A model generated the notes under the pieces. The model did no database searches. It saw only the letters and a program-made list of their open reading frames with translations, and was not told the origin of the DNA. A stretch of DNA of 64,000 nt, taken from Actinotalea sp. JY-7876. GTDB taxonomy: Bacteria; Actinomycetota; Actinomycetes; Actinomycetales; Cellulomonadaceae. Below, piece after piece: positions 27,797-36,412 of this stretch (within the stretch, counting starts at the first letter, position 1; every line of letters starts with the position of its first letter). The position numbers were made by a program, and so were the translations under genes. Location of the stretch: contig NZ_CP059493.1 in assembly GCF_014042015.1 (NCBI RefSeq), forward strand, positions 3,286,001 through 3,350,000, given 5' to 3'.

Positions 27797-28810
27797 CTAG
27801 CGGGCGGCCCGCGCGCGCAGGTCCGCGCGGACGTCGCCGTCGCGGGTCGCGTCGCGGAACGCCTCGACGGCCGCCCGGGCCTCGTCCGAGAGCCGCTGGG
27901 GCACGACCACCTGGACCGTGACGAGCAGGTCGCCGGTGCCCTTCGGCGTCGCGACCCCGCGGCCGCGCACGCGCAGCGTCCGGCCCGACGGCGTACCCGC
28001 GGGCACCTTGACCCGCACGGTGCCGCTCCCGCCCGCACCGCCGAACGTGGGCACCTCGACCTCGGCACCGAGCGCCGCCTCGTCGAAGGTCACCGGGACG
28101 GTGATGCGCAGGTCACGCCCGTCGATCGAGAACACCGGGTGCGGCTCGACGTGGACGGCGATGACGAGGTCGCCGGCGGGGGCCCCGCCCTCGCCGGGCC
28201 GGCCCTTGCCGCGCAGCCGGATCTTCTGGCCGTCGCGCACCCCGGCCGGGATGCGGGCGGTGACCCGGCGGCCCTCGACCGTCAGCGTGACCGTCGAGCC
28301 CTCGACCGCCTGCCGGAAGGGCAGCGTCGTCGTCGCCTCGATGTCCTGGCCCTGCATGGCGCGGCCGAAGCCGCCACCACCGCCCCCGAAGAGGCCGCCG
28401 AGCAGGTCCTCGAGGCCGGGCTGCCCGGCACCGCCGCCGCCCGGCGACGTCGTGTAGCGGACGCGGCCGCCGCCGGGGGCGCCGCCGCCGAAGAGGCCGC
28501 CGAAGACGTCCTCGAAGCCGGCCGCGCCCTGGCCGCCCGGGCCGCGGCCCGGCGCGTTGAAGCGCGCGCCGCCGCCCGCCATGGCGCGGATGGCGTCGTA
28601 CTGCTGGCGCTGCTCGGGGTCGGACAGGACCGCGTAGGCCTCGCCGACCTCCTTGAAGCGCTCCTCCGCCCGCGCGTCGTCGGGGTTGTGGTCGGGGTGG
28701 AGGGTGCGGGCGAGCTTGCGGTACGCCTTCTTGATGGCCGACGCGTCGGCGTTCTTCGGGACGCCGAGCGTCGCGTAGAAGTCCTTCTCGAACCAGTCCT
28801 GGCCGGTCAT
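27797..28810 (-). CDS. dnaJ: DnaJ co-chaperone without zinc finger
   Basis: A 337-residue Hsp40 that delivers clients to DnaK and stimulates its ATPase. The J-domain occupies about 8-75 with the HPD motif in LHPDHNPDD. A long Gly/Phe-rich region (about 80-155) and two C-terminal beta domains follow. The four CxxCxGxG zinc repeats of classical DnaJ are absent, so the layout is that of CbpA/class B J-proteins. It still holds the dnaJ position in the operon. Confidence 0.93.
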   Translation of the reverse strand: MTGQDWFEKDFYATLGVPKNADASAIKKAYRKLARTLHPDHNPDDARAEERFKEVGEAYAVLSDPEQRQQYDAIRAMAGGGARFNAPGRGPGGQGAAGFEDVFGGLFGGGAPGGGRVRYTTSPGGGGAGQPGLEDLLGGLFGGGGGGFGRAMQGQDIEATTTLPFRQAVEGSTVTLTVEGRRVTARIPAGVRDGQKIRLRGKGRPGEGGAPAGDLVIAVHVEPHPVFSIDGRDLRITVPVTFDEAALGAEVEVPTFGGAGGSGTVRVKVPAGTPSGRTLRVRGRGVATPKGTGDLLVTVQVVVPQRLSDEARAAVEAFRDATRDGDVRADLRARAAR

Positions 28811-28838
28811 CGCACCCTCCTCCCCGTCCTCGTCCTGC

Positions 28839-29462
28839 TCAGGCGCCGGGCTCCGCGACGGCGACGCGCGCCGCGCGGACGATGCGGTCGCCCACCCGGT
28901 GCCCCGGCTGCAGCACCTGCACGACCGTCGGCTCGCTCACCTCGTCCGAGTGCGAGTGCATGAGCGCCTCGTGCACCGTCGGGTCGAAGGGCTCGCCGGC
29001 CGCGCCGTACCGCTCCCAGCCGAACTTCGCGAGCGACGCCTCGAGCTTGTCCGCGATCGACGCGAACGGGCCCTCGGCGAGCTCGCCGTGCTGGCGGGCC
29101 AGCTCGACGTCGTCGAGCACGCCCAGGAGCGCCTCGACCATGGCGACGACCGTCTGGTCGCGCGCCACGAGCCGGTCGCGGTCGACCCGGCGCCGGTAGT
29201 TGACGTACTCGGCCTGGAGTCGCTGCAGGTCCTCGAGCCGCTCGGCGGCCAGGGCCTCGGCCCCGCCCGGGGCCGGCGCCGGTGCGTCCGGTTCCGCGGG
29301 CGGCGTCGCCGCCTCGGGCTCCGGTGCGGCCGGCGTCGGCTGCGACTCGCGGACCGCGCCCGTCTCCGGGTCGATCCTGCGCTTGTCGGTGAACCGCGGG
29401 CGGGCGGGGTCGGTCTCCTCGCCCCCGCCCTGCCCGGGCTGGTCCGCGAACTGGTCGGTCAC
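28839..29462 (-). CDS. grpE: DnaK nucleotide-exchange factor GrpE
   Basis: A 207-residue cytoplasmic exchange factor. The N-terminal 70 residues are Pro/Ala/Glu-rich and disordered. A long helix ([22 protein letters not shown]) forms the dimer stalk, and the beta domain ends with [24 protein letters not shown], the GrpE signature. A GTG start at 29462 overlaps the dnaK stop by four bases. Confidence 0.95.
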   Translation of the reverse strand: MTDQFADQPGQGGGEETDPARPRFTDKRRIDPETGAVRESQPTPAAPEPEAATPPAEPDAPAPAPGGAEALAAERLEDLQRLQAEYVNYRRRVDRDRLVARDQTVVAMVEALLGVLDDVELARQHGELAEGPFASIADKLEASLAKFGWERYGAAGEPFDPTVHEALMHSHSDEVSEPTVVQVLQPGHRVGDRIVRAARVAVAEPGA

Positions 29463-31318
29463 TTCTTCTCGTCCTCGTCCACGATCTCGGCGTCGACGAC
29501 GTCGTCGTCCTGCGGCGACGCGGCGCCCTCGGGCGCTGCCGTGCCGGCCGCGGCCTCACCCGCGGCGTCGGACTGGTAGATCGCCTCGCCGATCTTCTGG
29601 CTGACCGCCGTCAGGGCGGCCTGCTTCGACTTCACGGCCTCGATGTCGTCGCCCTCGAGCGCCGTGCGGAGCTCGGTGATGGCGCCCGTGACCTCGGTCT
29701 TGACGTCGTCCGGCACCTTGTCGCCGTTGTCCGCCAGCACCTTCTCGGTCGAGTACGCGAAGGCCTCGGCCTGGTTGCGGGTCTCGGCGTCCTCGCGGCG
29801 CTTCTTGTCCTCGGCCGCGTGCTCCTCGGCCTCGCGCACCATGCGCTCGATGTCCTCCTTGGGGAGGGCCGAGCCGCCGGTGATCGTCATCTTCTGCTCC
29901 TTGCCCGTGCCGCGGTCCTTGGCGGACACGTGCACGATGCCGTTCGCGTCGATGTCGAACGTGACCTCGATCTGCGGCACGCCGCGCGGCGCCGGCGCGA
30001 TGCCGGTGAGCTCGAACGTCCCGAGCGGCTTGTTGTCCCGCGCGAACTCGCGCTCGCCCTGGAACACCTGGATCAGCACGGACGGCTGGTTGTCGTCGGC
30101 CGTCGAGAAGATCTCGCTGCGCTTGGTCGGGATGGCCGTGTTGCGCTCGATGAGCTTGGTCATCACGCCGCCCTTGGTCTCGATGCCGAGGCTCAGCGGG
30201 GTGACGTCGATGAGCAGCACGTCCTTGCGCTCACCCTTGATGACGCCGGCCTGGAGCGCGGCGCCGACGGCGACGACCTCGTCCGGGTTGACGCCCTTGT
30301 TGGGCTCCTTGCCGCCCGTGAGCTCGCGCACGACCTCGGTCACGGCGGGCATGCGGGTCGAGCCACCGACGAGGACCACGTGGTCGATGTCGGAGAGCTG
30401 GATGCCCGCGTCGCGGATGACCGCGTGGAACGGGGCCTTGGTGCGCTCGATCAGGTCCGCCGTCATCTGCTGGAACTGCGCCCGCGTGAGCTTGGTGTCC
30501 AGGTGGACCGGGCCGTTCTCGCTCATCGACAGGTACTGCATCGAGATCGTGGTGCTCGTCGCGGACGAGAGCTCCTTCTTGGCCTGCTCGGCGGCCTCGC
30601 GGAGGCGCTGGAGCGCGATCTTGTCCTTGGACAGGTCGACGCCCGCGGTGTTCTTGACCTCCTTGATGAGGTGCTCGACGATCCGGTTGTCCCAGTCGTC
30701 GCCGCCGAGGCGGTTGTCACCCGACGTCGCGCGGACCTGGATCGTGGAGAACTGATCCTCGTCCTTGCCCACCTCGAGCAGGGACACGTCGAACGTGCCG
30801 CCACCCAGGTCGAAGACGAGGATGAGCTCGTCCTCCTTGCCCTTCTCCAGGCCGTAGGCGAGCGCCGCCGCCGTCGGCTCGTTGACGATGCGGAGCACGT
30901 TGAGGCCCGCGATCTGGCCGGCGTCCTTGGTCGCCTGGCGCTCGGCGTCGTTGAAGTACGCCGGGACCGTGATGACCGCGTCGGTGACGGGCTCGCCCAG
31001 GTACTCCTCGGCGTCACGCTTGAGCTTGCCGAGGATGCGCGCGGAGATCTCCTGCGCGTTGTACTTCTTGTCGTCGATGGCGACGGACCAGTCCGTGCCC
31101 ATGTGGCGCTTGACCGAGCTGATCGTCCGGTCGACGTTGGTCACCGCCTGGCGCTTGGCGACCTCGCCGACGAGGACCTCGCCGGTCTTGGAGAAGGCGA
31201 CGACGGACGGCGTCGTGCGCGAGCCCTCCGCGTTCGCGATGACCGTCGGCTCGCCGCCCTCCAGGACAGCGACGACGGAGTTGGTGGTACCGAGGTCGAT
31301 CCCGACCGCACGTGCCAT
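29459..31318 (-). CDS. dnaK: chaperone Hsp70
   Basis: A 619-residue ATP-dependent chaperone. [33 protein letters not shown] and [13 protein letters not shown] are the three Hsp70 signatures. The substrate domain carries [14 protein letters not shown], and the tail ends in a [16 protein letters not shown] lid extension. ATG at 31318 has GAAGGAACTC ahead. First gene of the heat-shock operon; two HAIR operators lie 20-105 bases upstream. Confidence 0.97.
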   Translation of the reverse strand: MARAVGIDLGTTNSVVAVLEGGEPTVIANAEGSRTTPSVVAFSKTGEVLVGEVAKRQAVTNVDRTISSVKRHMGTDWSVAIDDKKYNAQEISARILGKLKRDAEEYLGEPVTDAVITVPAYFNDAERQATKDAGQIAGLNVLRIVNEPTAAALAYGLEKGKEDELILVFDLGGGTFDVSLLEVGKDEDQFSTIQVRATSGDNRLGGDDWDNRIVEHLIKEVKNTAGVDLSKDKIALQRLREAAEQAKKELSSATSTTISMQYLSMSENGPVHLDTKLTRAQFQQMTADLIERTKAPFHAVIRDAGIQLSDIDHVVLVGGSTRMPAVTEVVRELTGGKEPNKGVNPDEVVAVGAALQAGVIKGERKDVLLIDVTPLSLGIETKGGVMTKLIERNTAIPTKRSEIFSTADDNQPSVLIQVFQGEREFARDNKPLGTFELTGIAPAPRGVPQIEVTFDIDANGIVHVSAKDRGTGKEQKMTITGGSALPKEDIERMVREAEEHAAEDKKRREDAETRNQAEAFAYSTEKVLADNGDKVPDDVKTEVTGAITELRTALEGDDIEAVKSKQAALTAVSQKIGEAIYQSDAAGEAAAGTAAPEGAASPQDDDVVDAEIVDEDEKK

Positions 31319-31338
31319 GAGAGTTCCTTCTTCCGTGT

Positions 31339-31359
31339 GTTGAGCCTGCTGCACTCAAG
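31339..31359. promoter_or_regulatory. HAIR element 1 (HspR operator)
   Basis: TTGAG and CTCAA halves separated by nine bases, extending to ACTCAAG on one side, fit the HAIR consensus CTTGAGT-N7-ACTCAAG. It stands 21 bases upstream of the dnaK start codon. Confidence 0.85.
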
Positions 31360-31401
31360 TCTGCTGCGGGCGCGTCGGCGACGCAACTTTGCGACGCCAG
31401 A

Positions 31402-31422
31402 GTTGAGCCCACCAGACTCAAC
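31402..31422. promoter_or_regulatory. HAIR element 2 (HspR operator)
   Basis: GTTGAG and ACTCAAC with the same nine-base spacing between TTGAG and CTCAA. Its centre is 63 bases from that of HAIR 1, six helical turns, placing both on one DNA face. Confidence 0.85.
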
Positions 31423-31518
31423 CCAAGCGGCATGCCGGATGTTCCCGCCGCCCGCCGGCGATCCGGCCGGCGCGTGTCCGCCGTCGCCTCGGCGTGTTCG
31501 CGCGCCATCCTGTGCCCC

Positions 31519-31932
31519 ATGACGTCCGAGCCCACGATCACCCTGGTCCGCCCCGCGGAGCTCAGCGCGAAGGCGCCGTACGCCTACGCCGCGGTGACGA
31601 GCCCCGGGCGGCTCGTCTTCACGGCCGGCGCCTGCCCCTTGGACGGCGACGGGAACACCGTGGCCGTCGGCGACGTCGCCGGGCAGGCGCGCCAGGTGGT
31701 GGCGAACCTGGTGACCGCGCTCCATGCGGCCGGGGCGCAGCTGACCGACGTCGTGAAGACGACCGTCTACGTCGCCTCGTCGAGGCAGTCCGACCTGGGG
31801 GCCGCCTGGGACGTCGTCCACGCGGCGTTCGGCGACCACGAGGTGCCCAGTACGCTGCTCGGCGTCACCGTGCTCGGCTACGACGACCAGCTGGTCGAGG
31901 TCGAGGCCGTCGCGGTCCTTCCCGAGAGCTGA
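31519..31932 (+). CDS. RidA family (enamine/imine deaminase-like) protein
   Basis: A 137-residue trimer-forming protein of the YjgF/YER057c/UK114 family, which hydrolyses reactive enamines from PLP enzymes or acts on related small molecules. SPGRLVFTAGACPLD and TDVVKTTVYVASSRQSDL are typical. The conserved active-site arginine near the C-terminus (usually R in the segment before the final strand) is not obvious, so it may be a non-archetypal subgroup. ATG at 31519. Divergent from dnaK. Repeat A1 begins 18 bases after the stop. Confidence 0.85.
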   Translation: MTSEPTITLVRPAELSAKAPYAYAAVTSPGRLVFTAGACPLDGDGNTVAVGDVAGQARQVVANLVTALHAAGAQLTDVVKTTVYVASSRQSDLGAAWDVVHAAFGDHEVPSTLLGVTVLGYDDQLVEVEAVAVLPES

Positions 31933-31950
31933 CCTCGCCCACCCCGCTCA

Positions 31951-32038
31951 CGGGCGAGGTCGCACGTCTGCAGCGAGGACGCACGTGCGCATCACCGATG
32001 TCGGTGGGGATGTGCGACGTCGACGGCGGATGGTGTGC
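31951..32038 (+). repeat. palindromic repeat A, solo copy A1
   Basis: One of four dispersed copies (31951, 34117, 35195, 38859), all in the same orientation. Shared landmarks: GGTCGCACGTCTGCAGCGAG, GACGCACGTGCGCA, CACCG...CGGTG and GGATGTGCGACGTCGACGG. Outer arms GTCGCACGTC/GATGTGCGAC and an inner CACCG/CGGTG stem let it fold. The tail GGATGGTGTG is kept here. It lies downstream of the RidA gene. Confidence 0.9.
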
Positions 32039-32114
32039 ACTCCGCCTGTCGCAGTGAACCCGGCGGGCGGTAGCGTGCGAAGACTCGGACAACCGACCAC
32101 ATGCGGGAGCGGAC

Positions 32115-32405
32115 GTGTCCTTCCAGGCCTACCTCGACACCATCGAGACGAAGACCGGCCTCACGCCGCGCCAGTTCATCGAGCAGGCCCGCGAGCGCGG
32201 GTTCGGTCCTGACACGAAGGCCGGCCCCATCCTGGAGTGGCTCAAGGACGAGTACGACCTGGGACGCGGGCACGGCATGGCCCTCGTGCACGTCATCACG
32301 AAGGGCGACCGCATCGGTTCGACGCATGTCGGCTCCGGCGGCACCCACAGTGACGACAGCGACCGTCTCTGGCTCGACGGGCAGGCCACCCGCCCGCCCG
32401 CCTGA
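32115..32405 (+). CDS. DUF4287 domain protein
   Basis: A 96-residue protein. FQAYLDTIETKTGLTPRQFI and GPILEWLKDEYDLGRGHGMAL are the DUF4287 pattern, a helical domain of unknown function often fused to or near DUF5655. GTG start at 32115. Lies between solo repeat A1 and the YciI/nuclease scar. Confidence 0.8.
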   Translation: MSFQAYLDTIETKTGLTPRQFIEQARERGFGPDTKAGPILEWLKDEYDLGRGHGMALVHVITKGDRIGSTHVGSGGTHSDDSDRLWLDGQATRPPA

Positions 32406-32444
32406 CGCATCGCCGCCCAGCGGCTCGTCGCGGACGCCGGCGAC

Positions 32445-32545
32445 CTGTCGATTCCCGTGAGATCCGCCCGTCAGAGTGGTGACAGGCCACACCGGGCGGC
32501 CGCGGAGGGGGAGCGATGACGCAGCACGCCACCTACTTCAACCAG
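32445..32545 (+). repeat. imperfect duplicate of the YciI promoter and first codons
   Basis: This stretch closely matches 33664-33766: CTGTCGATTCC, CCGTCAG, GTGGTGACAGGCCACAC, then a GGAGGG-type ribosome site and codons for MTQ-ATYFNQ. It is the 5' part of a second YciI gene whose body is gone. Confidence 0.8.
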
Positions 32546-32578
32546 GGGGTGAGTCGACGTCCGGGCGCCCCGGCATGA
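32516..32578 (+). pseudogene. chimeric scar: YciI start fused to nuclease-gene start
   Basis: The reading frame gives MTQHATYFNQ, matching the YciI protein at 33737. It then runs directly into GVSRRPGAPA and stop, matching the first residues of the nuclease at 34244 (VSRRPGAL). The bases from 32543 to 32565 are identical to 34238-34260. The join falls at CAG, present at both parents. Simplest reading: a duplicated YciI-repeat-nuclease block lost everything between YciI codon 10 and the nuclease start codon, including its repeat A copy. Confidence 0.75.
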
Positions 32579-32620
32579 CCGTGCGCTCCGCTCCCGCCGA
32601 GACCCCTGAGGACTCGGACA

Positions 32621-33352
32621 TCAGAGCAGGGCGAGGAACCGCTCTGCATCGCCGACGCGGGGCAGGTTGTTGAACATCACGTAGGGCGACGGGCGGCCGT
32701 CGACCATGCCCCGCAGCCGGCGCAGCTCGTCATCGGTGTGGACGTGCCGAGAGCCCGTGGTGCCGTGCAGGCGGTAGTAGGTCTGCTCCGGCGTCACGGT
32801 CTCGGTCTGCATCGGGTCGACGACGTGCACAAGGTCCAGCTCGGCGCAGAGCTCCGTGAGCAGCTGCGTGGGCCACTCACCACGGGGTTCCCACAGCAGC
32901 CGCCCCGCTGGCCGCTCCACCTGCGCCATGAAGCTGCGCAGCCGTCCGACGTTGTCGGCCGTCGGGCGAAAGCTCTTCGGACACTGCAGCAGTACGGCGG
33001 TGGCCTGCAGGATCCGGGCGCACTCCAGGGTCCGCTGCCAGCCCTCGAGGACCGGAGCGGTGGTCCGGAACGCTCCGACCTGGCCACGCGCGCTGTCCGG
33101 CAGAGGCTGCTTCAGCCGCCGGTAGGTGGGGCTGTTGGACTCGTGGGTGACGATCTGCCACGCCTTGATGGTGAACTCGAAACCGGCCGGCACCTGGGCT
33201 CGCCAGCGCATCAGCACGGCGTCGGACGGCGGCTCGTAGAACGTGTGCTGCACCTCGACGACGGGGAAGCGACGGACGTACGACGCCTGGGACACCGTCC
33301 AACCACACAGCCCTACGACGACGTCCACCTGCCCACCCGTCCCAGGTGCCAT
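32621..33352 (-). CDS. DUF72 family TIM-barrel protein
   Basis: A 243-residue protein of the YecE/DUF72 family. It has the N-terminal VGLCGWTVSQASYVRRFP, VEVQHTFYEPPSDAVLMRW, ATAVLLQCPKSFRPT, LLWEPRGEWP and the C-terminal YYRLHG. The fold is a TIM barrel of unproven function, possibly nucleic-acid related. ATG at 33352 has GGGAGG eight to nine bases ahead; the frame continues 20 codons further without conserved sequence. Confidence 0.85.
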   Translation of the reverse strand: MAPGTGGQVDVVVGLCGWTVSQASYVRRFPVVEVQHTFYEPPSDAVLMRWRAQVPAGFEFTIKAWQIVTHESNSPTYRRLKQPLPDSARGQVGAFRTTAPVLEGWQRTLECARILQATAVLLQCPKSFRPTADNVGRLRSFMAQVERPAGRLLWEPRGEWPTQLLTELCAELDLVHVVDPMQTETVTPEQTYYRLHGTTGSRHVHTDDELRRLRGMVDGRPSPYVMFNNLPRVGDAERFLALL

Positions 33353-33736
33353 GCAGGCGATCCTCCCAGAAAGGGCCGCCCGCGGAGCGGTCACCCCATC
33401 GGACGTCGTCATGCTCGTCCCGGAGACCCGTCCTCGCGCACCAGCGCGCGGCCCCCCGGGCCATCCCCCGGTATGGCACCCTCAGCGGCAGCCGCGCAGT
33501 GGTGACGCTGCGACGGGCCCGGCCCTTCGGTCGCGCCCCCCAACGTTCTGGCGTCGAGCCCCGTTCCTGCCGATGAGAACCGCGTGACGCACCGGCCCGA
33601 CACCGGCGCCGTCGGGCGGAGATCGCCCGAGCCGACCGGCCGACGTCGTCGGTCCGCCACACACTGTCGATTCCGGCGAGGCTCGTCCGTCAGGGTGGTG
33701 ACAGGCCACACAGGCCCGCCTCGAAGGAGGAGCGAC
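33353..33736. other. gene-free region holding the YciI promoter copy
   Basis: No gene seen. The right part (33664-33736) is the intact counterpart of the duplicate at 32445: it includes GTGGTGACAGGCCACAC and the ribosome site GAAGGAGGAGCGAC before the YciI ATG, so it probably carries the YciI promoter. Confidence 0.5.
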
Positions 33737-34078
33737 ATGACCCAGTACGCCATCTACTTCAACCAGCAGTGGGTCGGGGATCACCCGGCCGAGTGGTTCC
33801 AGAGCCGCGTGGAGCCCAGCACGGCGGTCGTCCGTGACATGGCGGCGGCCGGGGTCCTGGTCTTCGCCGGCGGGCTCGAGGAGGACCTGGCCGACGCGTT
33901 CAGCGCCGACGCGACGAGCGGGACCGTGGCGATCACCGAGGGCCCCTATGCCGAGACCACCGAGTACCTGGGCGGGATCACCATCATCGACGTGCCCGAC
34001 CTGGAGACGGCCAAGATGTGGGCCGGCAGGGTCGCCGAGGGCTGCGGCTGGCCCCAGGAGGTCCGGGTCATCAGGTAG
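33737..34078 (+). CDS. YciI/DGPF domain protein
   Basis: A 113-residue ferredoxin-like YCII/DGPF-domain protein of unknown biochemical role, in a family often linked to ECF41 or stress loci. MTQYAIYFNQQWVGDHP, GGLEEDLADAF, EGPYAETTEYLGGI (the DGPF-AETKE-like core) and GCGWPQEVRVIR are visible. Start ATG at 33737 after GGAGGAGCGAC. Repeat A2 begins 38 bases after the stop. Its 5' part is duplicated at 32516. Confidence 0.85.
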   Translation: MTQYAIYFNQQWVGDHPAEWFQSRVEPSTAVVRDMAAAGVLVFAGGLEEDLADAFSADATSGTVAITEGPYAETTEYLGGITIIDVPDLETAKMWAGRVAEGCGWPQEVRVIR

Positions 34079-34116
34079 CTCCCCGGAACTCTGACCCGCA
34101 CGCCACCGTCGACGCC

Positions 34117-34208
34117 CGGCGGGGTCGCACGTCTGCAGCGAGGACGCACGTGCGCATCACCGTCTTCGGTGCGGATGTGCGACGTCGACGGCGGATGGTG
34201 TGGACAGC
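34117..34208 (+). repeat. palindromic repeat A, copy A2, upstream of nuclease gene
   Basis: Full-length copy with the complete tail GGATGGTGTGGACAG. It ends 35 bases before the GTG of the nuclease gene and so covers the position where its promoter and leader must lie. Confidence 0.9.
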
Positions 34209-34243
34209 ACCTCAGGCGCGGGGCCGGGGGGCACCGTCAGGGG

Positions 34244-35182
34244 GTGAGTCGACGTCCGGGGGCCCTGACGCCCGCCCCACCCACGCTGCCGCGCGTGCAC
34301 CTCGCACGGGACCACCACCGTTCCGTCGTCGCCGGACGCGTCCGCGACGGCAGCTGGCTCCGTGTCCGGCCCGGGGCCTACGTCGAGAGCCGGGTGCTCG
34401 AGTCGGCCGACGCGCGGCGCACCCTCGCGCTCGCACGGATCGTGGCGATCGGCGCCCAGCTCACGTCCGACACGGTCCTGAGCCACACCTCCGCCGCGCT
34501 GCTCTGGGGACTCCCGACCCTCCGCACTCCGACCGTCACGCACGTCGTCCAGCCCTTCAGCGCGCGCTCCACCGCCAGCCCCGACGTCGTGCGTCGCCGT
34601 CGTACCCTCACGGCCGAGGACGTCGTCGTGCTGCAGGGGCTCCGGACGACGAGCCTCGAGCGCACGGTGGTCGACTGCGCGATGACGGAGCCGGTGCGCG
34701 GTGGCGTCGTCGTCGCGGACGCAGCGCTGCACCGGGGCGCGAGCCGCGAGCGCTGCGCGCAGCTCCTCGCTTCCCTGGGCCCCCGACGCGGGGTCGTCCG
34801 CGCCCGGCTCGCCCTGGAGACGGCCGACGACGGCGCGGAGTCGGCCGGTGAGAGCCTCGCGCGCGTCGCGCTGCTCGAGGTCGGCCTCCCGCGCCCGGAG
34901 ACGCAGGTGCCCGTCGAGACGCACCTCGGCACCTTCTGGGCCGATCTCGGGTGGCCGGAGCACCGAGCGCTCGCCGAGTACGACGGGCGCGGCAAGTACG
35001 CGGACAGGACCGGAGACGTCGTCGTCGCCGAGAAGCGGCGCGAGGACGCGCTCCTCGACGGCGGTTGGCGCCTGCTGCGACTCACGGCGGAGGACCTCCG
35101 CCGTCCAGCCCACCTCGCCGCACGGGTGCGCCGCGCCCTCCCGGACCTCACCCTCACCCCGCGCCCCTCCCTCTCCACCTGA
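34244..35182 (+). CDS. AbiEi-like / DUF559 PD-(D/E)xK nuclease protein, paralogue A
   Basis: A 312-residue protein. The N-terminal part (SGWLRVRPGAYV-like: DGSWLRVRPGAYVESR, then SHTSAALLWGLP) is the AbiEi-type antitoxin/wHTH arrangement. The middle has TTSLERTVVDCAM and VVADAALHRGA. The C-terminus is a Vsr/DUF559-like nuclease: FWADLGWP (Asp), AEYDGRGKY (E-x-D), AEKRREDALLDGGWRLLRLT (E-K-R). Start GTG at 34244 (VSRRPGALTP). The same length and order occur in the paralogue at 59174. It is bracketed by repeats A2 and A3. I infer a DNA-binding nuclease acting on, or regulated through, the repeat; toxin-antitoxin function is an alternative, but no AbiEii-like partner is adjacent. Confidence 0.8.
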   Translation: MSRRPGALTPAPPTLPRVHLARDHHRSVVAGRVRDGSWLRVRPGAYVESRVLESADARRTLALARIVAIGAQLTSDTVLSHTSAALLWGLPTLRTPTVTHVVQPFSARSTASPDVVRRRRTLTAEDVVVLQGLRTTSLERTVVDCAMTEPVRGGVVVADAALHRGASRERCAQLLASLGPRRGVVRARLALETADDGAESAGESLARVALLEVGLPRPETQVPVETHLGTFWADLGWPEHRALAEYDGRGKYADRTGDVVVAEKRREDALLDGGWRLLRLTAEDLRRPAHLAARVRRALPDLTLTPRPSLST

Positions 35183-35194
35183 GCGCCTGCCGCC

Positions 35195-35267
35195 CGGCGA
35201 GGTCGCACGTCTGCAGCGAGGACGCACGTGCGCAACACCGTCCTCGGTGCGGATGTGCGACCTCGAC
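35195..35267 (+). repeat. palindromic repeat A, copy A3, downstream of nuclease gene
   Basis: Starts 12 bases after the nuclease stop. It matches the other copies through GTGCGACCTCGAC but lacks the tail ending GTGTGGACAG. It ends 12 bases before the stop of the convergent oxidoreductase. Confidence 0.9.
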
Positions 35268-35279
35268 CTGGGGAGGCTC

Positions 35280-36290
35280 CTACGTTCGTGACGTCGCGAA
35301 GGCGTCGACGGCGGTCAGGCTCTGCAGCAGGTCCGCGGCGTCGAACGCCTGTCCCGGTGCGAGGGCGCCCGTGCCCCGGTGACGGCCGTCGAGGAGCCGG
35401 GCGACGCCCTCGACGACGATCGGCGCGGAGATCGCGTAGATGTCGCGCCCGCTCGCGGTGATGCGGCGCCGCGCGGAGCCCCGACGCACCGCGACGTCGA
35501 CGACGAACCGTTGCGCGGACCGCCCGTCGTCGTCGGACGCCGTCGGCGGCGGTGTCCGGGCGTCCCGGAGCTCTTCGAGCGGCGCCGTGGTGAGCCACGA
35601 GCGGAGCTCGCCGACCTGGAGGTGGCGGTGGACGGTCATCACCTCGGAGAGCGGCAGCTCGACGACGGCCTGCTCCTCGAACGGCGGCGGGAAGGCCCAG
35701 GTCGCGGTGGCCGCCGGGGCCGCCAGGGGCACCAGGTGGCCGCCCCGGACGACCTGCCGGGTCACCGTGTTGCGCGCACCCGTCGCGCGGGTGCCTTCGG
35801 TGGGCCACCAGTGGTCCAGGGCGATCGCGACGTCGACCTCGTCCGCGGCCCGCGCGCCGTCGAGGACGGCGGTCAGGAGCAGGTCCGCGAGGCCGCCGTA
35901 GAACGCCATCGCCGGGACGACGGCGACGCCGGCTGCGCGTGCCGGGCCGTCGAGCTCGTCGTACACCGCCCGCACCACCGGCTGCTCCGCCGTCACGTCG
36001 AGGTAGTGGGCGCCGGCCGCGACGGCGGCGCGTGCGAGCGGCAGGGCGGTGTCGAGGAACGGGCCCGCGCAGTTGATCACCGCGCCGACGTCGGCGACGG
36101 CCTCGCGCAGCCGGTCCGGCTCGTCGACGCCCACCTCGCGCACCGCGAGCGCGTCGCTCGGCGACGCCGCCGCCAGGCGCTCGGCGCTGCGTCCGGCGAG
36201 CACGGGCACCAGGCCCCGGCGCACGAGCTCGCGGACCACGAACCGACCCGTGTGACCGGAGGCGCCGTAGACAAGGACCGGGGTGCTCAT
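35280..36290 (-). CDS. saccharopine dehydrogenase-like NAD(P)-binding protein
   Basis: A 336-residue protein with a Rossmann N-terminus (VLVYGASGHTGRFVVRELV), VINCAGPFLDTALPL, and AGAHYLDVTAEQPVV typical of trans-acting enoyl reductase/saccharopine dehydrogenase-like proteins. The substrate is unknown. ATG at 36290; another ATG three codons upstream is possible. A 36-bp piece of its 5' end (36231-36266) recurs with one mismatch at 38952-38987 next to repeat A4. Confidence 0.85.
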   Translation of the reverse strand: MSTPVLVYGASGHTGRFVVRELVRRGLVPVLAGRSAERLAAASPSDALAVREVGVDEPDRLREAVADVGAVINCAGPFLDTALPLARAAVAAGAHYLDVTAEQPVVRAVYDELDGPARAAGVAVVPAMAFYGGLADLLLTAVLDGARAADEVDVAIALDHWWPTEGTRATGARNTVTRQVVRGGHLVPLAAPAATATWAFPPPFEEQAVVELPLSEVMTVHRHLQVGELRSWLTTAPLEELRDARTPPPTASDDDGRSAQRFVVDVAVRRGSARRRITASGRDIYAISAPIVVEGVARLLDGRHRGTGALAPGQAFDAADLLQSLTAVDAFATSRT

Positions 36291-36412
36291 GCGGATCATG
36301 GTCGCGGGAACGGGCGGGCACGTCGAGGGCGCGACGCGCGCGGGGCGTGGTGGATGAGCGGGGCGCTCGCGCGCGATCCTGTTCGGCTAGCCCACTCTCC
36401 GACGCTGCCGTC

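Noticed and set aside
29819-31522. 567-codon plus-strand open frame opposite dnaK
   Set aside because: Shadow of dnaK in high-GC coding DNA.
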